Positions 8,670 through 17,331 of a stretch of 64,000 nt of DNA are shown one piece after another. The notes below the pieces were generated by a model. It worked only from the letters and a program-made list of their open reading frames with translations. It ran no database searches and was not told where the DNA came from. A program made the position numbers and the translations under genes. The stretch's first letter is position 1; the number at the start of each line of letters is the position of its first letter. The stretch lies in the NCBI GenBank assembly GCA_965223405.1, contig CBDCWO010000006.1:5084001-5148000 (forward strand), read 5' to 3'. The DNA is from CBDCWO01 sp965223405 (GTDB lineage Bacteria > Bacteroidota > Bacteroidia > Chitinophagales > Saprospiraceae).

Positions 8670-11600
8670 ATGAGAAATACCATTGCCGTTTTATTCCTTC
8701 TATCATTTATTCTAATTCAACCTTTTCATTCTGCATCGCAGACTAACCCAAATGTCATTCCAAAAGAATGGTTCGGCACATATCATTTGAAGGGGCAATA
8801 TGAAAACCCCCTCTTAATTCTTCAGGAGAGGAAAGCGGAATACAAACGAAAGAACATTAGGGTTGATTCCATTCTTCATGGAGATAACATGATAACCCTG
8901 ATTGGGAATTGTAATTCAGATTCAATCAGCTTGGAATTGAATGACGTTCACCAAGGCATGATTTCGGTTTGGACCGGTAATAAAAAAGTTGTTTTGGAGA
9001 AGGCATGGGATGGTGCAGACGTAAAGCAAGTTTTATATTCCGATCTCCCGGAAATACTCAAAAGAAATTGGTATCAAAAAGTTTCAGAATCGGGCTATTG
9101 GCCTTTTCATGTATTGGAAGAAGGTATTTCCACAATGTTAAGCAAACCATATCACCCAAAAAGATTGCTCCTGCAAAAAGGAGTTTATCGGATTTTATTG
9201 GATAATGGCAGAGGAATAAATTATTACTTTATTAAGAATATTGACCGGCATCATGTTGATATTGCGCAAGGCACAGCGGAATATAAGACCTATACCTCCA
9301 ATATGCATATTCCTCAAGAAAGGCCTGTAGGCCTTAACACCATTCCATCCTTTTTATGGAATTCCTGGTATTCCACAGACGGTAAGAATAATCAAGTGTT
9401 AAGACCTGGTCAGGTGCAGTGGGAATATGATGGTAGTCAGTATGAGATGGCTCATTATAAGAAAAATGGAAATCGAATTGATTTTACCTTATTACTTGAT
9501 GGTCAGATAAAACACCTTAAAATATCCAATTTATCCGAAGCTTACCTGACCTGTCAAATTGGCCGGCAAGATCCGGTAATATTAAAGTCAAATACCAACT
9601 TAAAAGATGGTTACGCCCTTCAATATGATGAATTGCCGGGTTGGTTGTATGGTTATTGGTATATGGCTGATAGCTCCAATGCAAAGATGCTTTCTATTGA
9701 GGATGATGGATTCGAATTTAGAGAGAATAGCACTGAAGAATTAAATATTTTTAAAAACCAAGACACCTATCACTTTGAGTTTAAACAAAAAGAGCAGGAT
9801 TATCATCTGGCATTTAAACCGTTGACAAATAATTATTTATTGATCACCATAAATAATGCGGAGACTGAATTGTTTAAAAATGGACGTAGAGATAACAATT
9901 TTATCCGCTTATCGAAAGATCAAATCCCCAGCGAATTTATTGGGAACTGGTTTGATCCCGACCGTCAAAATAAATATCTCTTTACCATCAGTAATAAATA
10001 TCTGATTTATGAACATCAATTCTTTCAATACGACTCAATTCACAGGAATGCCGGTGGTTTGGTTTGCTGGGCCTCAATTGATGATCAACACCTCCGGTTA
10101 AACTTGGATCACAACCCGGATTCCTGGAGTGTAACCATTGATGAAGCCCCACGTAGAAGTATTTCTCCCATTAGAACAATGAAAAAGCCCGGTGAAAATT
10201 GGACTACTTCTTATCCGAAATTTGTATATTCAAAAGGGAAGGGGTTTGAACTTTCAGGTTACGTTTTAAATCATGAAAAATATCCCGATTTTAACACGAT
10301 AAATATCTATTGGAGTTCTGTGGTAGATGGCAGACAAAAGACCGAGGGAGCCGAAGTAGATGAAAGCGGAAAATTCAAAATAGAGTTTGATATTTCTTAT
10401 AGTGTGGAAGCCTTTGGAAGATTTGGTAAAAGCTGGATTCAGCTATTTATGAAACCAGGTGAAAAAACCTTCATGGTTTTAGATCCCGCTGAATTTGAAG
10501 ATAGGATGAACAAAAAACCACACCTCGCTATCGCTGGACATTGGGCACAAGATATATACCTCTACCATGATTTTACGACAGAATATGCTGTTGGTAAAGA
10601 CTTTCGAAAGCATGTAGAACACATCCGAAAAGATGATTCCACGGCCTATAAACTATATAGACAAAAGGGCTATGAGTCTGACTTGGAACATATGAACTTA
10701 TTTCTATCCGCAGTAAGTTATTCTCCATTTTTCTATAAATGGTTGAGAACGCATATCGATTATAGCTATGTTGATGATCTAATGCGCTATCGCTGGCTTC
10801 ATAACAATTATAACAATAATCGCACGGTGTTCAGTGTTCCGGTTTCTCCTAAATGGATGGAGTGGGATCGCTTCATACCCAAAGAAGCAGATCTGATATT
10901 CAATGGGATGGTAGCTAGCGTATTACATGAACATTATATATATCATTCCAGGCATACTTCGATTGATTTTTACCCTGATTTTCCAAAAATGAATTTACCA
11001 AAGGATAAAGATGGAAGTGAAATGTCTAAATCTGCGATGAACAATATATTTTCGCGCCGAATTACAAATCAATATCCGGAATTTTATCGGGACTTGCTAA
11101 TCGCCAGATATTTAGAGAGTCAGTTTGTTAGGAATAAATCGGAAAATATTTTTTCATATGTAGAAGCTTTTTTGGAGAAGTGTGAAACCAAATTAGCGTC
11201 TGATTTTCTATCGGAGACTTTCAACCGGTATTCCAACTACAAAGATGCCGATGCTATTTCAACTGAGGTTACTATTGCTGCTGAGGATACAAGTAATCTA
11301 GACTTTTGGGAAAAACTTATCTACCCTTATAGAGGTAAAGTGGTCTATGTAGATTTTTGGGCACCATGGTGTGGTCCCTGTGTGGGCCAGTTTCCATATA
11401 GCCGACTATTGCATAAGGCCCTCAAGGAAAAAGAAGTAGTATTTCTCTACATATGTGCCAATGCTGAAAAGCCGGCTTGGAGAGCTTCAATCGATAAATA
11501 TAAATTGGAGGGAGAACATAAATTTTTAGAAAAGAAGGATTGGAATGTCATCAGCACAAAATTTGGTATTTCCGGAATACCCCGATATATGCTTATTGAT

Positions 11601-11699
11601 CCGCATGGTAAAATTGTAGATAATCATGCCGCCAGACCCATGGGAGCAAATGGGTACAATCAGGAATTAAAGAAGAAAATACTCAGCCTATTGCAATGA
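8670..11699 (+). CDS. Large secreted protein with C-terminal TlpA-type thioredoxin domain
   Basis: A 1009-residue protein with a signal peptide (residues 1-24, ending SASQ). The C-terminal 130 residues are a thioredoxin fold with active site WCGPC (Cys901 and Cys904) in VVYVDFWAPWCGPC and a cis-Pro region SGIPRYMLIDPHGKIV, as in TlpA/ResA proteins. The first 600 residues contain at least three tandem copies of a roughly 110-residue module opening with (I/L)PxxxxGxWY (for example 28-35, 222-229, 320-330, 419-427). A DUF4369/peptide-helper-like region follows (FELSGYVLNH, FMVLDPAEFED). It probably works as a periplasmic or surface thiol-disulfide protein. The start is chosen for the signal peptide. 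The next small lipoprotein follows after 27 bases and carries six cysteines, so it could be a client (inference). Confidence 0.85.
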   Translation: MRNTIAVLFLLSFILIQPFHSASQTNPNVIPKEWFGTYHLKGQYENPLLILQERKAEYKRKNIRVDSILHGDNMITLIGNCNSDSISLELNDVHQGMISVWTGNKKVVLEKAWDGADVKQVLYSDLPEILKRNWYQKVSESGYWPFHVLEEGISTMLSKPYHPKRLLLQKGVYRILLDNGRGINYYFIKNIDRHHVDIAQGTAEYKTYTSNMHIPQERPVGLNTIPSFLWNSWYSTDGKNNQVLRPGQVQWEYDGSQYEMAHYKKNGNRIDFTLLLDGQIKHLKISNLSEAYLTCQIGRQDPVILKSNTNLKDGYALQYDELPGWLYGYWYMADSSNAKMLSIEDDGFEFRENSTEELNIFKNQDTYHFEFKQKEQDYHLAFKPLTNNYLLITINNAETELFKNGRRDNNFIRLSKDQIPSEFIGNWFDPDRQNKYLFTISNKYLIYEHQFFQYDSIHRNAGGLVCWASIDDQHLRLNLDHNPDSWSVTIDEAPRRSISPIRTMKKPGENWTTSYPKFVYSKGKGFELSGYVLNHEKYPDFNTINIYWSSVVDGRQKTEGAEVDESGKFKIEFDISYSVEAFGRFGKSWIQLFMKPGEKTFMVLDPAEFEDRMNKKPHLAIAGHWAQDIYLYHDFTTEYAVGKDFRKHVEHIRKDDSTAYKLYRQKGYESDLEHMNLFLSAVSYSPFFYKWLRTHIDYSYVDDLMRYRWLHNNYNNNRTVFSVPVSPKWMEWDRFIPKEADLIFNGMVASVLHEHYIYHSRHTSIDFYPDFPKMNLPKDKDGSEMSKSAMNNIFSRRITNQYPEFYRDLLIARYLESQFVRNKSENIFSYVEAFLEKCETKLASDFLSETFNRYSNYKDADAISTEVTIAAEDTSNLDFWEKLIYPYRGKVVYVDFWAPWCGPCVGQFPYSRLLHKALKEKEVVFLYICANAEKPAWRASIDKYKLEGEHKFLEKKDWNVISTKFGISGIPRYMLIDPHGKIVDNHAARPMGANGYNQELKKKILSLLQ

Positions 11700-11726
11700 G
11701 AGCAAAACGGTATAACAATATTTAAC

Positions 11727-12113
11727 ATGAAATATCGGACCTTTTTTCTACTTGTCCTATTTTTCCTATCCTGCCAAAAGAGTGAATTTATTAAGGAACC
11801 CAGCAAATGGAAACTGGTAAAGTATCGAGTTGAAGACCGTTCCTTTGTAAGAGCAAAGAACAATTATTTCCTTGAGTTTATGAAAGATTCAATAATTAAG
11901 GTACAATTAGACGTAAATATTTGTCAATTTTCATGTAAGTCCACCACTAAGGGGCACATTAATATTCAAGTAGATGGTTGCACGTACGCTTGCTGTGATT
12001 CTGAATATGCTGAAGGTTTTAGGAGCCTACTTCCTATGATGTCAAACTATTATTATAAAGGGAATAGATTGTATTTTGAAGGTCATGGAGAAATCGTATT
12101 GGTCGAGAATTAG
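11727..12113 (+). CDS. Small cysteine-rich lipoprotein
   Basis: A 128-residue predicted lipoprotein with signal peptide FFLLVLFFLSC and lipidated Cys16. The mature part has further cysteines in a tight cluster (CQFSC, then CTYACC), which suggests disulfides or metal binding, and a lipocalin/META-like pattern (KWKLVKYRVED at the start, NRLYFEGHGEIVLVEN at the end). I do not recognise a named family. It follows the thioredoxin-fold gene after 27 bases on the same strand and is probably co-transcribed with it. Confidence 0.75.
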   Translation: MKYRTFFLLVLFFLSCQKSEFIKEPSKWKLVKYRVEDRSFVRAKNNYFLEFMKDSIIKVQLDVNICQFSCKSTTKGHINIQVDGCTYACCDSEYAEGFRSLLPMMSNYYYKGNRLYFEGHGEIVLVEN

Positions 12114-12589
12114 TTGATCAAATTCTGACCAGGATCACCCTCGGATCACCTGGAGTATGATGGATAGCAGGATATATTTATCTTTTTATTTATTAAGATA
12201 TTTGCGAAACACTGGAAATTATGACATTTCGAAATCAAACAGGTGTCTGAAGAATTAGATCCGGAAGAGTACCTATTGGTTGGGAGCTTTAACAATTCGT
12301 TCTTTGAATCTGTACGTCTTTCATCAATAACATGTAAAGAAACGCTTTGATTTTTTTATTTACACCAAAAGAAAACGAGAATTCGAATAAAACTACATGA
12401 GATAACTTGCTGACATCACGAGGATGTCCGAAAGTTTAATCGAAGATTTTATATAGGAAGGCCATTTTAAAGTAGGAAATTACGTGTGTTATAGTTGCAA
12501 TTACCTCATATAAATGAGCCATCGGAATAATGATCGAATCTATAAAAGATAATGTTATTTTCGAGGGAGTATATTCGAAAGTCAAAATA
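12114..12589. other. Intergenic region, no clear gene
   Basis: AT-rich. It contains a short direct repeat of GGATCACC (near 12133 and 12144) and an open stretch of about 35 plus-strand codons around 12240-12348 (VSEELDPEEYLLVGSF) without an upstream start. This could be a gene remnant, but too little is left to name it. The end of the region is the leader of the TspO gene. Confidence 0.45.
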
Positions 12590-13063
12590 ATGAAGGAAAA
12601 CTTTAAATACCTCCTAATTTCATGCACAATTTGCCTTGTATTTGCAATAATTGGTGGACTATTAACAGGGGATTCACTAGAGAGTTGGTTTGTTGAAATC
12701 AAGCATCCCTGGTTCTCTCTTCCGATCACGGGATGGTATATTGTAGGTGTATTATATTACATCATGGCAATTGCCATTTTATTTCGACTTTTAATTGCAA
12801 AGGATGGGATGCCAAGAAAAATTGCTATTTGGCTGACCGTAGCGATGTTAGCGGGTAATGAATTCTGGAACTATTTATTTTTTGGACTCGAAAGTACATT
12901 TGCCGGATTTATTGGACTTTTACCTTTCATTATATTAGTTGTAGTGTTATTTATTAGACTTTGGAAATTTCAAAAGAGAACTGCATGGATATTACTTCCC
13001 TATGTAATCTGGTTAGGGTACGACCTGGTCTGGACTTATTATTTATGGATATTGAATAAGTAA
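12590..13063 (+). CDS. TspO/MBR family membrane protein
   Basis: A 157-residue five-helix membrane protein of the TspO/peripheral benzodiazepine receptor family, which binds porphyrins and related ligands. Family marks are visible: W-x-x-x-I-K-H-P-W-F between helices 1 and 2, G-W-Y-I-V-G-V-L-Y-Y-I-M at helix 2, N-E-F-W-N-Y-L-F-F-G-L-E in helix 3, and L-L-P-Y-V-I-W-L-G-Y-D-L-V-W-T-Y-Y in helix 5. ATG 12590 is chosen because the 20 upstream codons in frame are not part of the family. It stands alone. Its role here (stress or tetrapyrrole handling) is inferred from the family. Confidence 0.88.
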   Translation: MKENFKYLLISCTICLVFAIIGGLLTGDSLESWFVEIKHPWFSLPITGWYIVGVLYYIMAIAILFRLLIAKDGMPRKIAIWLTVAMLAGNEFWNYLFFGLESTFAGFIGLLPFIILVVVLFIRLWKFQKRTAWILLPYVIWLGYDLVWTYYLWILNK

Positions 13064-13455
13064 AATCGTGGTCAATGGTAATGGCTGCAATCGCTACGTC
13101 TCGTCCCGATATCTAGCAGATGGTTATTTTAAAGTACATCCCAGTTTTTTTGACAGATTGACTGAGTCAGATGGCCTTTTAGTATGCATTTAAGAACAAT
13201 TTTAGTATGCACCCTAACGACCTGTCCGTTATTTTGTCCAAATCAAAATAAAACATTATATTTTAAAGGGTTTTGACCGGTTACAAGCATTCTTGTATCT
13301 CAATATGAATGTCACACAGTCTACTACAATCTTTATGCAGAGCGTGTTACAATCGTAAAATTACTTTTACCTTTTACAGAAATTATTAAATGTTCTCAAT
13401 GAAGATAGTTATTAACCGACGTCATTCAATTGAGAGAATGAAAATAAATACGGAC
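13064..13455. other. Intergenic region with a short direct repeat
   Basis: No gene seen. It holds two copies of TTTTAGTATGCA about 27 bases apart (near 13177 and 13201), which look like pieces of a lost element, and the leader of the sulfatase gene. A frame opening upstream at 13390 runs into the sulfatase gene, but ATG 13456 gives a proper signal peptide. Confidence 0.4.
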
Positions 13456-14997
13456 ATGAAGAAATACGTGTACTTTTTGGTTTTTTGCTTTGCTTATTTA
13501 CAATGTACCCCAGGAATGGTAACCTCAGAACGGCCAAATATAATATTAATTCTAGCCGATGATATGGGTTTTGGAGATGTTCATTATTACAACTCGGAGT
13601 CGCTTATTCCCACTCCAAATATTGATCGCCTGGCCACTGAAGGATTAAGTTTCATGAATGCTCATTCTGCCGATGCTCTTTGCACTGGTAGTAGATATGC
13701 CATCCTTACGGGAAGATATGCTTGGAGAACACGTTTAAAAAATGGTGGACTAAGACCATGGTCTGAGCCTTTAATAGACCCGGACCGTTTGACATTACCT
13801 GAAATGCTTAAGGAAAAAGGGTATAGTACTGCAGCCATTGGAAAATGGCATTTGGGATGGAACTGGCCTACTAAAGATTCTAAAACTGCCAAAGAAACAA
13901 ACGGTGTTAATGTGGATTACTCCCAGACTATAAGTGGAGGCCCAACAGATCGTGGCTTTGATTACTATTTCGGAGATGATGTACCTAACTTTCCGCCGTA
14001 TACATTTATTAAAAACGATAAAATTACAGTTATTCCAACCCAAAAAAAACCCGATTCACTTTTTGGACTAGACGGTATGATGGCACCTGGGTGGAAATTG
14101 GACCAAATACTTCCAACATTAACAGAAAAAGTTTTGGAATACCTAAATGAGAAAATTGAGGAGGAGGATCCCTATTTCTTATATTTTTCATTAACTGCCC
14201 CACACGCACCAATAGCACCAACAGATCAATTCAAAGGAACGAGTCAAGCTGGGTTATACGGAGATTTTGTTCATCAAGTTGATTGGGTTGTGGGTCAGAT
14301 TTGCGAAATTCTTGAAAAGAAAAATGCCGATAACACCATAGTGATATTTACAAGTGATAACGGATCTCCTGGAAATGATGGTGAAAATTATCGTGGTGAA
14401 TGGGCCGGAGTAGAAAAATATGGTCATAAGCCCAATGGAAACTTGAGGGGGTATAAAGCTGAACTTTGGGAAGGAGGTCATCGGATACCTTTTATTGTTC
14501 GATGGCCTGGTGTCGTGCAAAGCGGTTCATGGAAGGGCGATCTTATTTGCCAGATTGACTTGATGCGGATGATAGCAAATGTAATTGGTTATCATTTACC
14601 TGAAAATGCAGGAGAAGATAGCTACAACATGCTACCTGCTTTACGGCAGCAAAATGACATTGCTATTAGGGATGCACTGGTTCATCATTCAAATAAGGGG
14701 AGTTTTGCCATCACCAAGGGAAATTGGAAACTGATTTTGACTAATAACTCCGGAGGATGGATAAGTGAATATTTGAATCCGGAAGGATTTGGAATTAAAA
14801 CACCTGGTCAATTATATGATATTAAAAATGACTTGACAGAAAAAAATAACTTATATGACCTACATCCGGAAATTGTAAATGAACTAAAATCGGTATTAAT
14901 TAAAATCATAGAAGATGGACGAAGCACGGAAGGATTAATTCAACAAAACGATTCAATAGATTTCAATTGGGAACAAATTAAAATTTTATATCAGTAG
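13456..14997 (+). CDS. Sulfatase lipoprotein (arylsulfatase type)
   Basis: A 513-residue alkaline-phosphatase-fold sulfatase. A lipoprotein signal ends AYLQC (Cys17). Metal ligands are in ILADDMGFGD (Asp35, Asp36) and further on in FTSDNGSPG. The sulfatase signature is LCTGSRYAILTGRY with Cys76 and Arg80: the cysteine that would become formylglycine is present, but the third motif position is Gly where Pro or Ala is usual. IGKWHLGW is the second family signature. Bacteroidota use such enzymes on sulfated polysaccharides. No glycan-utilisation genes (SusC/SusD) are adjacent, so the substrate is unknown. No anaerobic maturase is seen in the window. Confidence 0.9.
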   Translation: MKKYVYFLVFCFAYLQCTPGMVTSERPNIILILADDMGFGDVHYYNSESLIPTPNIDRLATEGLSFMNAHSADALCTGSRYAILTGRYAWRTRLKNGGLRPWSEPLIDPDRLTLPEMLKEKGYSTAAIGKWHLGWNWPTKDSKTAKETNGVNVDYSQTISGGPTDRGFDYYFGDDVPNFPPYTFIKNDKITVIPTQKKPDSLFGLDGMMAPGWKLDQILPTLTEKVLEYLNEKIEEEDPYFLYFSLTAPHAPIAPTDQFKGTSQAGLYGDFVHQVDWVVGQICEILEKKNADNTIVIFTSDNGSPGNDGENYRGEWAGVEKYGHKPNGNLRGYKAELWEGGHRIPFIVRWPGVVQSGSWKGDLICQIDLMRMIANVIGYHLPENAGEDSYNMLPALRQQNDIAIRDALVHHSNKGSFAITKGNWKLILTNNSGGWISEYLNPEGFGIKTPGQLYDIKNDLTEKNNLYDLHPEIVNELKSVLIKIIEDGRSTEGLIQQNDSIDFNWEQIKILYQ

Positions 14998-15205
14998 TAC
15001 TAGAAATACGAAATAATGGTAGCCATAAAGAAACGTTATTCAAACCGAAGTTTATTGGATCCTTACTCAGGAATTTGATGAATCCATCCGGTTAAAATTA
15101 GTTGTAGCACACGCCTCGTAATTCTTTAATGTTTGTTTAATCCTTTACCCGAGGGTTTGCAGTATCCCTCTGGGAACACGTATTGCCTTAGATTTAAGAC
15201 TGAAG

Positions 15206-15406
15206 CTAATTCTCAAAATCCGATTGGGAATAGGTGTGGTTTCTTTCAGTAAAGTAAGAGGCATTTGATTTTTTCGATAATTGGAATAGGTCCTTTGTCC
15301 ATCCCATTTTAGCCAATAAGCCGGATGGAACCACAAATAATAAATACAGAATGGCAAGGAACCCTTTTATGACTATGAAACCGATTTCTTTAATCAATCT
15401 GACCAT
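15206..15406 (-). CDS. Small SxtJ-like membrane protein
   Basis: A 66-residue protein starting 23 bases after the carbamoyltransferase stop on the same strand. One membrane segment (about 10-30, FIVIKGFLAILYLLFVVP) is followed by LLAKMGWTKDL and SYFTERNHTYSQSDFEN. That arrangement (Pxxxl..k..g.d.l then SYW-like, R, then a final D/ExxNP-like end) is what I remember of the C-terminal half of SxtJ proteins found next to NodU/CmcH carbamoyltransferases. Length is about half of typical SxtJ. The assignment rests on position and the short motif, so it is tentative. Confidence 0.6.
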   Translation of the reverse strand: MVRLIKEIGFIVIKGFLAILYLLFVVPSGLLAKMGWTKDLFQLSKKSNASYFTERNHTYSQSDFEN

Positions 15407-15429
15407 AATTATCTTAATTCGTTTTCATA

Positions 15430-17286
15430 CTAAATTTTCAATTTCAATAGTTGATCAGGATGTTTGACAATCAGATAATTACCCAACACCAGATAATCCA
15501 TTTCTGTTTTTATATAACACCGATAAGCATCCAATGGCGTACAAACAATAGGCTCTCCTCGAACATTAAAACTGGTGTTTATCAAAACACCATGACCGGT
15601 AATATGCTTAAACTCTTTGATCAAGCGGTAAAATCTGGGATTTTGAGTTGAGTTTAAGGTTTGGACCCGCGTGGAAAAATTGACGTGTGTGACTGCTTGG
15701 ATTGGTGATCTTTTAGCTTTGAGTTTTTCGTTCCAGGTTAATTTCTGATAATCTGCTGGTAAATCGTAACGGCATTCCTGCTTAACCTTTGTAACCAAAA
15801 GCATATATGGAGACTTGATTTTCTCATCAAAATACTCCATTACATCCTCTTCCAGAATCGTGGGAGCAAAAGGACGAAAAGCCTCTCTGAATTTGATCTT
15901 CTGATTTATTTTCTGATGCATATCCTGAACTAAAGGATTACCCAGAATGCTTCTATTGCCTAATGCCCTGGGGCCAAATTCCATTCGTCCCTGAAACCAA
16001 CCGACAACATATCCCTCGGAGATTAATTCCGCTACAGCGCGGCACAATTCGCTTTCAAGCTTAAAATATCGGAATGCTATTTGGTATTTGTTTATTAGGT
16101 CCCGAATGGCAGATTCAGAATACTCGGGTCCAAGATAGGGACCCAATTCACCGCTCATTTTTTGTGTCCAGTTACGCTTTTGATCAAAATACAAAAAATG
16201 CGTCGCCAAAGCAGCTCCGATGGCACCACCGTCATCGCCGGCGGCGGGCTGAATGTAGATATGCTTAAAAATTCCGGATTCTCGAATTTTGCCATTGGCA
16301 ACACAATTTAAAGCAACTCCACCTGAAAGGCATAAATTCTGAGATTTAGTCAAACGCTTGGCTTCTGTAGCTAATTTTAAAACAATTTCCTCAGTAACCG
16401 TCTGGATCGCAAGTGCAATATCACAATGTTTTTGTTCTATTTTGGCATTGGGAGAGCGCTGTATGATTCCGAAGATCGATTCCCAGTGCTTTTGATGGAT
16501 TACTTGGCCAGTTGCGGAAATCGAATATCTAAAATAATCCTGATTAAGCCAAATTGAGCCGTCTTCGGCTATATCTATGAGGATGGATTTGATTATTTTG
16601 ATCGCTTGTTTCACATTTTCCGATCCTTCATTTCCATAGGGGGCTAATCCCATGAGCTTGTATTCTCCATTATTCACTTTAAACCCCAGAAATTCGGTAA
16701 AAGCCGAATATAGAAATCCCAGTGAATGTGGAAACTTTAACTCTTTAAGAATTTTAATCTGTTTCCCTTCTCCATGGCAAATGTACAGCGTAGACCAGTC
16801 CCCGGCTCCATCGATTGTCAAAATAGCTGCCTCTTTAAACATGGAAGGATAAAATGCTCCAGCAGCATGGGATAAATGATGTTCCGTAGATAACAATTTA
16901 AATTTGGGCTTTCGAAATTTTTGGACTTTTCTCAATTTATGTAGTAGGCGAAACCTGTAAAATAGTCGGTCTACTAACAATAAAGGCATTGATCTGTAAT
17001 AAAGGCGAAATCCTTTGGGAAAATAATGTGTAAATGTGAATAGTACTCTTTGAAATAAATCTGCTTGTTTTTCATAGATCGTTACTGCATCGAGATCATC
17101 AACCGAAATAAGGGCTTGTTCGAGACAATATTTTATCGCATTGACCGGGAAACTTTGATCATGTTTCATTCGTGTGAACCTTTCTTCCTGGGCGGCGGCT
17201 ACAACCTTACCGTCAATTATAAGCGCCGCAGCAGAATCGTGCCAAAAGCCGGATATCCCCAATACTCTCACCTCTTTTCGCTGCAT
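15430..17286 (-). CDS. NodU/CmcH-family carbamoyltransferase
   Basis: A 618-residue carbamoyltransferase that would transfer a carbamoyl group from carbamoyl phosphate to a hydroxyl via carbamoyl-adenylate. The N-terminal Kae1-like domain has GISGFWHDSAAAL, AAQEERFTRMKHD, the metal histidines in HHLSHAAGAFYPS (His136, His137 and His140 region) and LTIDGAGDW. The C-terminal YrdC-like part has GRMEFGPRALGNRSILGNP and NTSFNVRGEPIV. It lies between an S15-type hydrolase gene (45 bases upstream) and a small SxtJ-like gene (23 bases downstream), all on the minus strand, so they look like one operon. The acceptor is probably a sugar or secondary-metabolite hydroxyl but is not visible here. Confidence 0.92.
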   Translation of the reverse strand: MQRKEVRVLGISGFWHDSAAALIIDGKVVAAAQEERFTRMKHDQSFPVNAIKYCLEQALISVDDLDAVTIYEKQADLFQRVLFTFTHYFPKGFRLYYRSMPLLLVDRLFYRFRLLHKLRKVQKFRKPKFKLLSTEHHLSHAAGAFYPSMFKEAAILTIDGAGDWSTLYICHGEGKQIKILKELKFPHSLGFLYSAFTEFLGFKVNNGEYKLMGLAPYGNEGSENVKQAIKIIKSILIDIAEDGSIWLNQDYFRYSISATGQVIHQKHWESIFGIIQRSPNAKIEQKHCDIALAIQTVTEEIVLKLATEAKRLTKSQNLCLSGGVALNCVANGKIRESGIFKHIYIQPAAGDDGGAIGAALATHFLYFDQKRNWTQKMSGELGPYLGPEYSESAIRDLINKYQIAFRYFKLESELCRAVAELISEGYVVGWFQGRMEFGPRALGNRSILGNPLVQDMHQKINQKIKFREAFRPFAPTILEEDVMEYFDEKIKSPYMLLVTKVKQECRYDLPADYQKLTWNEKLKAKRSPIQAVTHVNFSTRVQTLNSTQNPRFYRLIKEFKHITGHGVLINTSFNVRGEPIVCTPLDAYRCYIKTEMDYLVLGNYLIVKHPDQLLKLKI

Positions 17287-17331
17287 ATTTAAATCCTAAT
17301 AACCCTTTTAAAAATTTATTGGTGATAAAAT

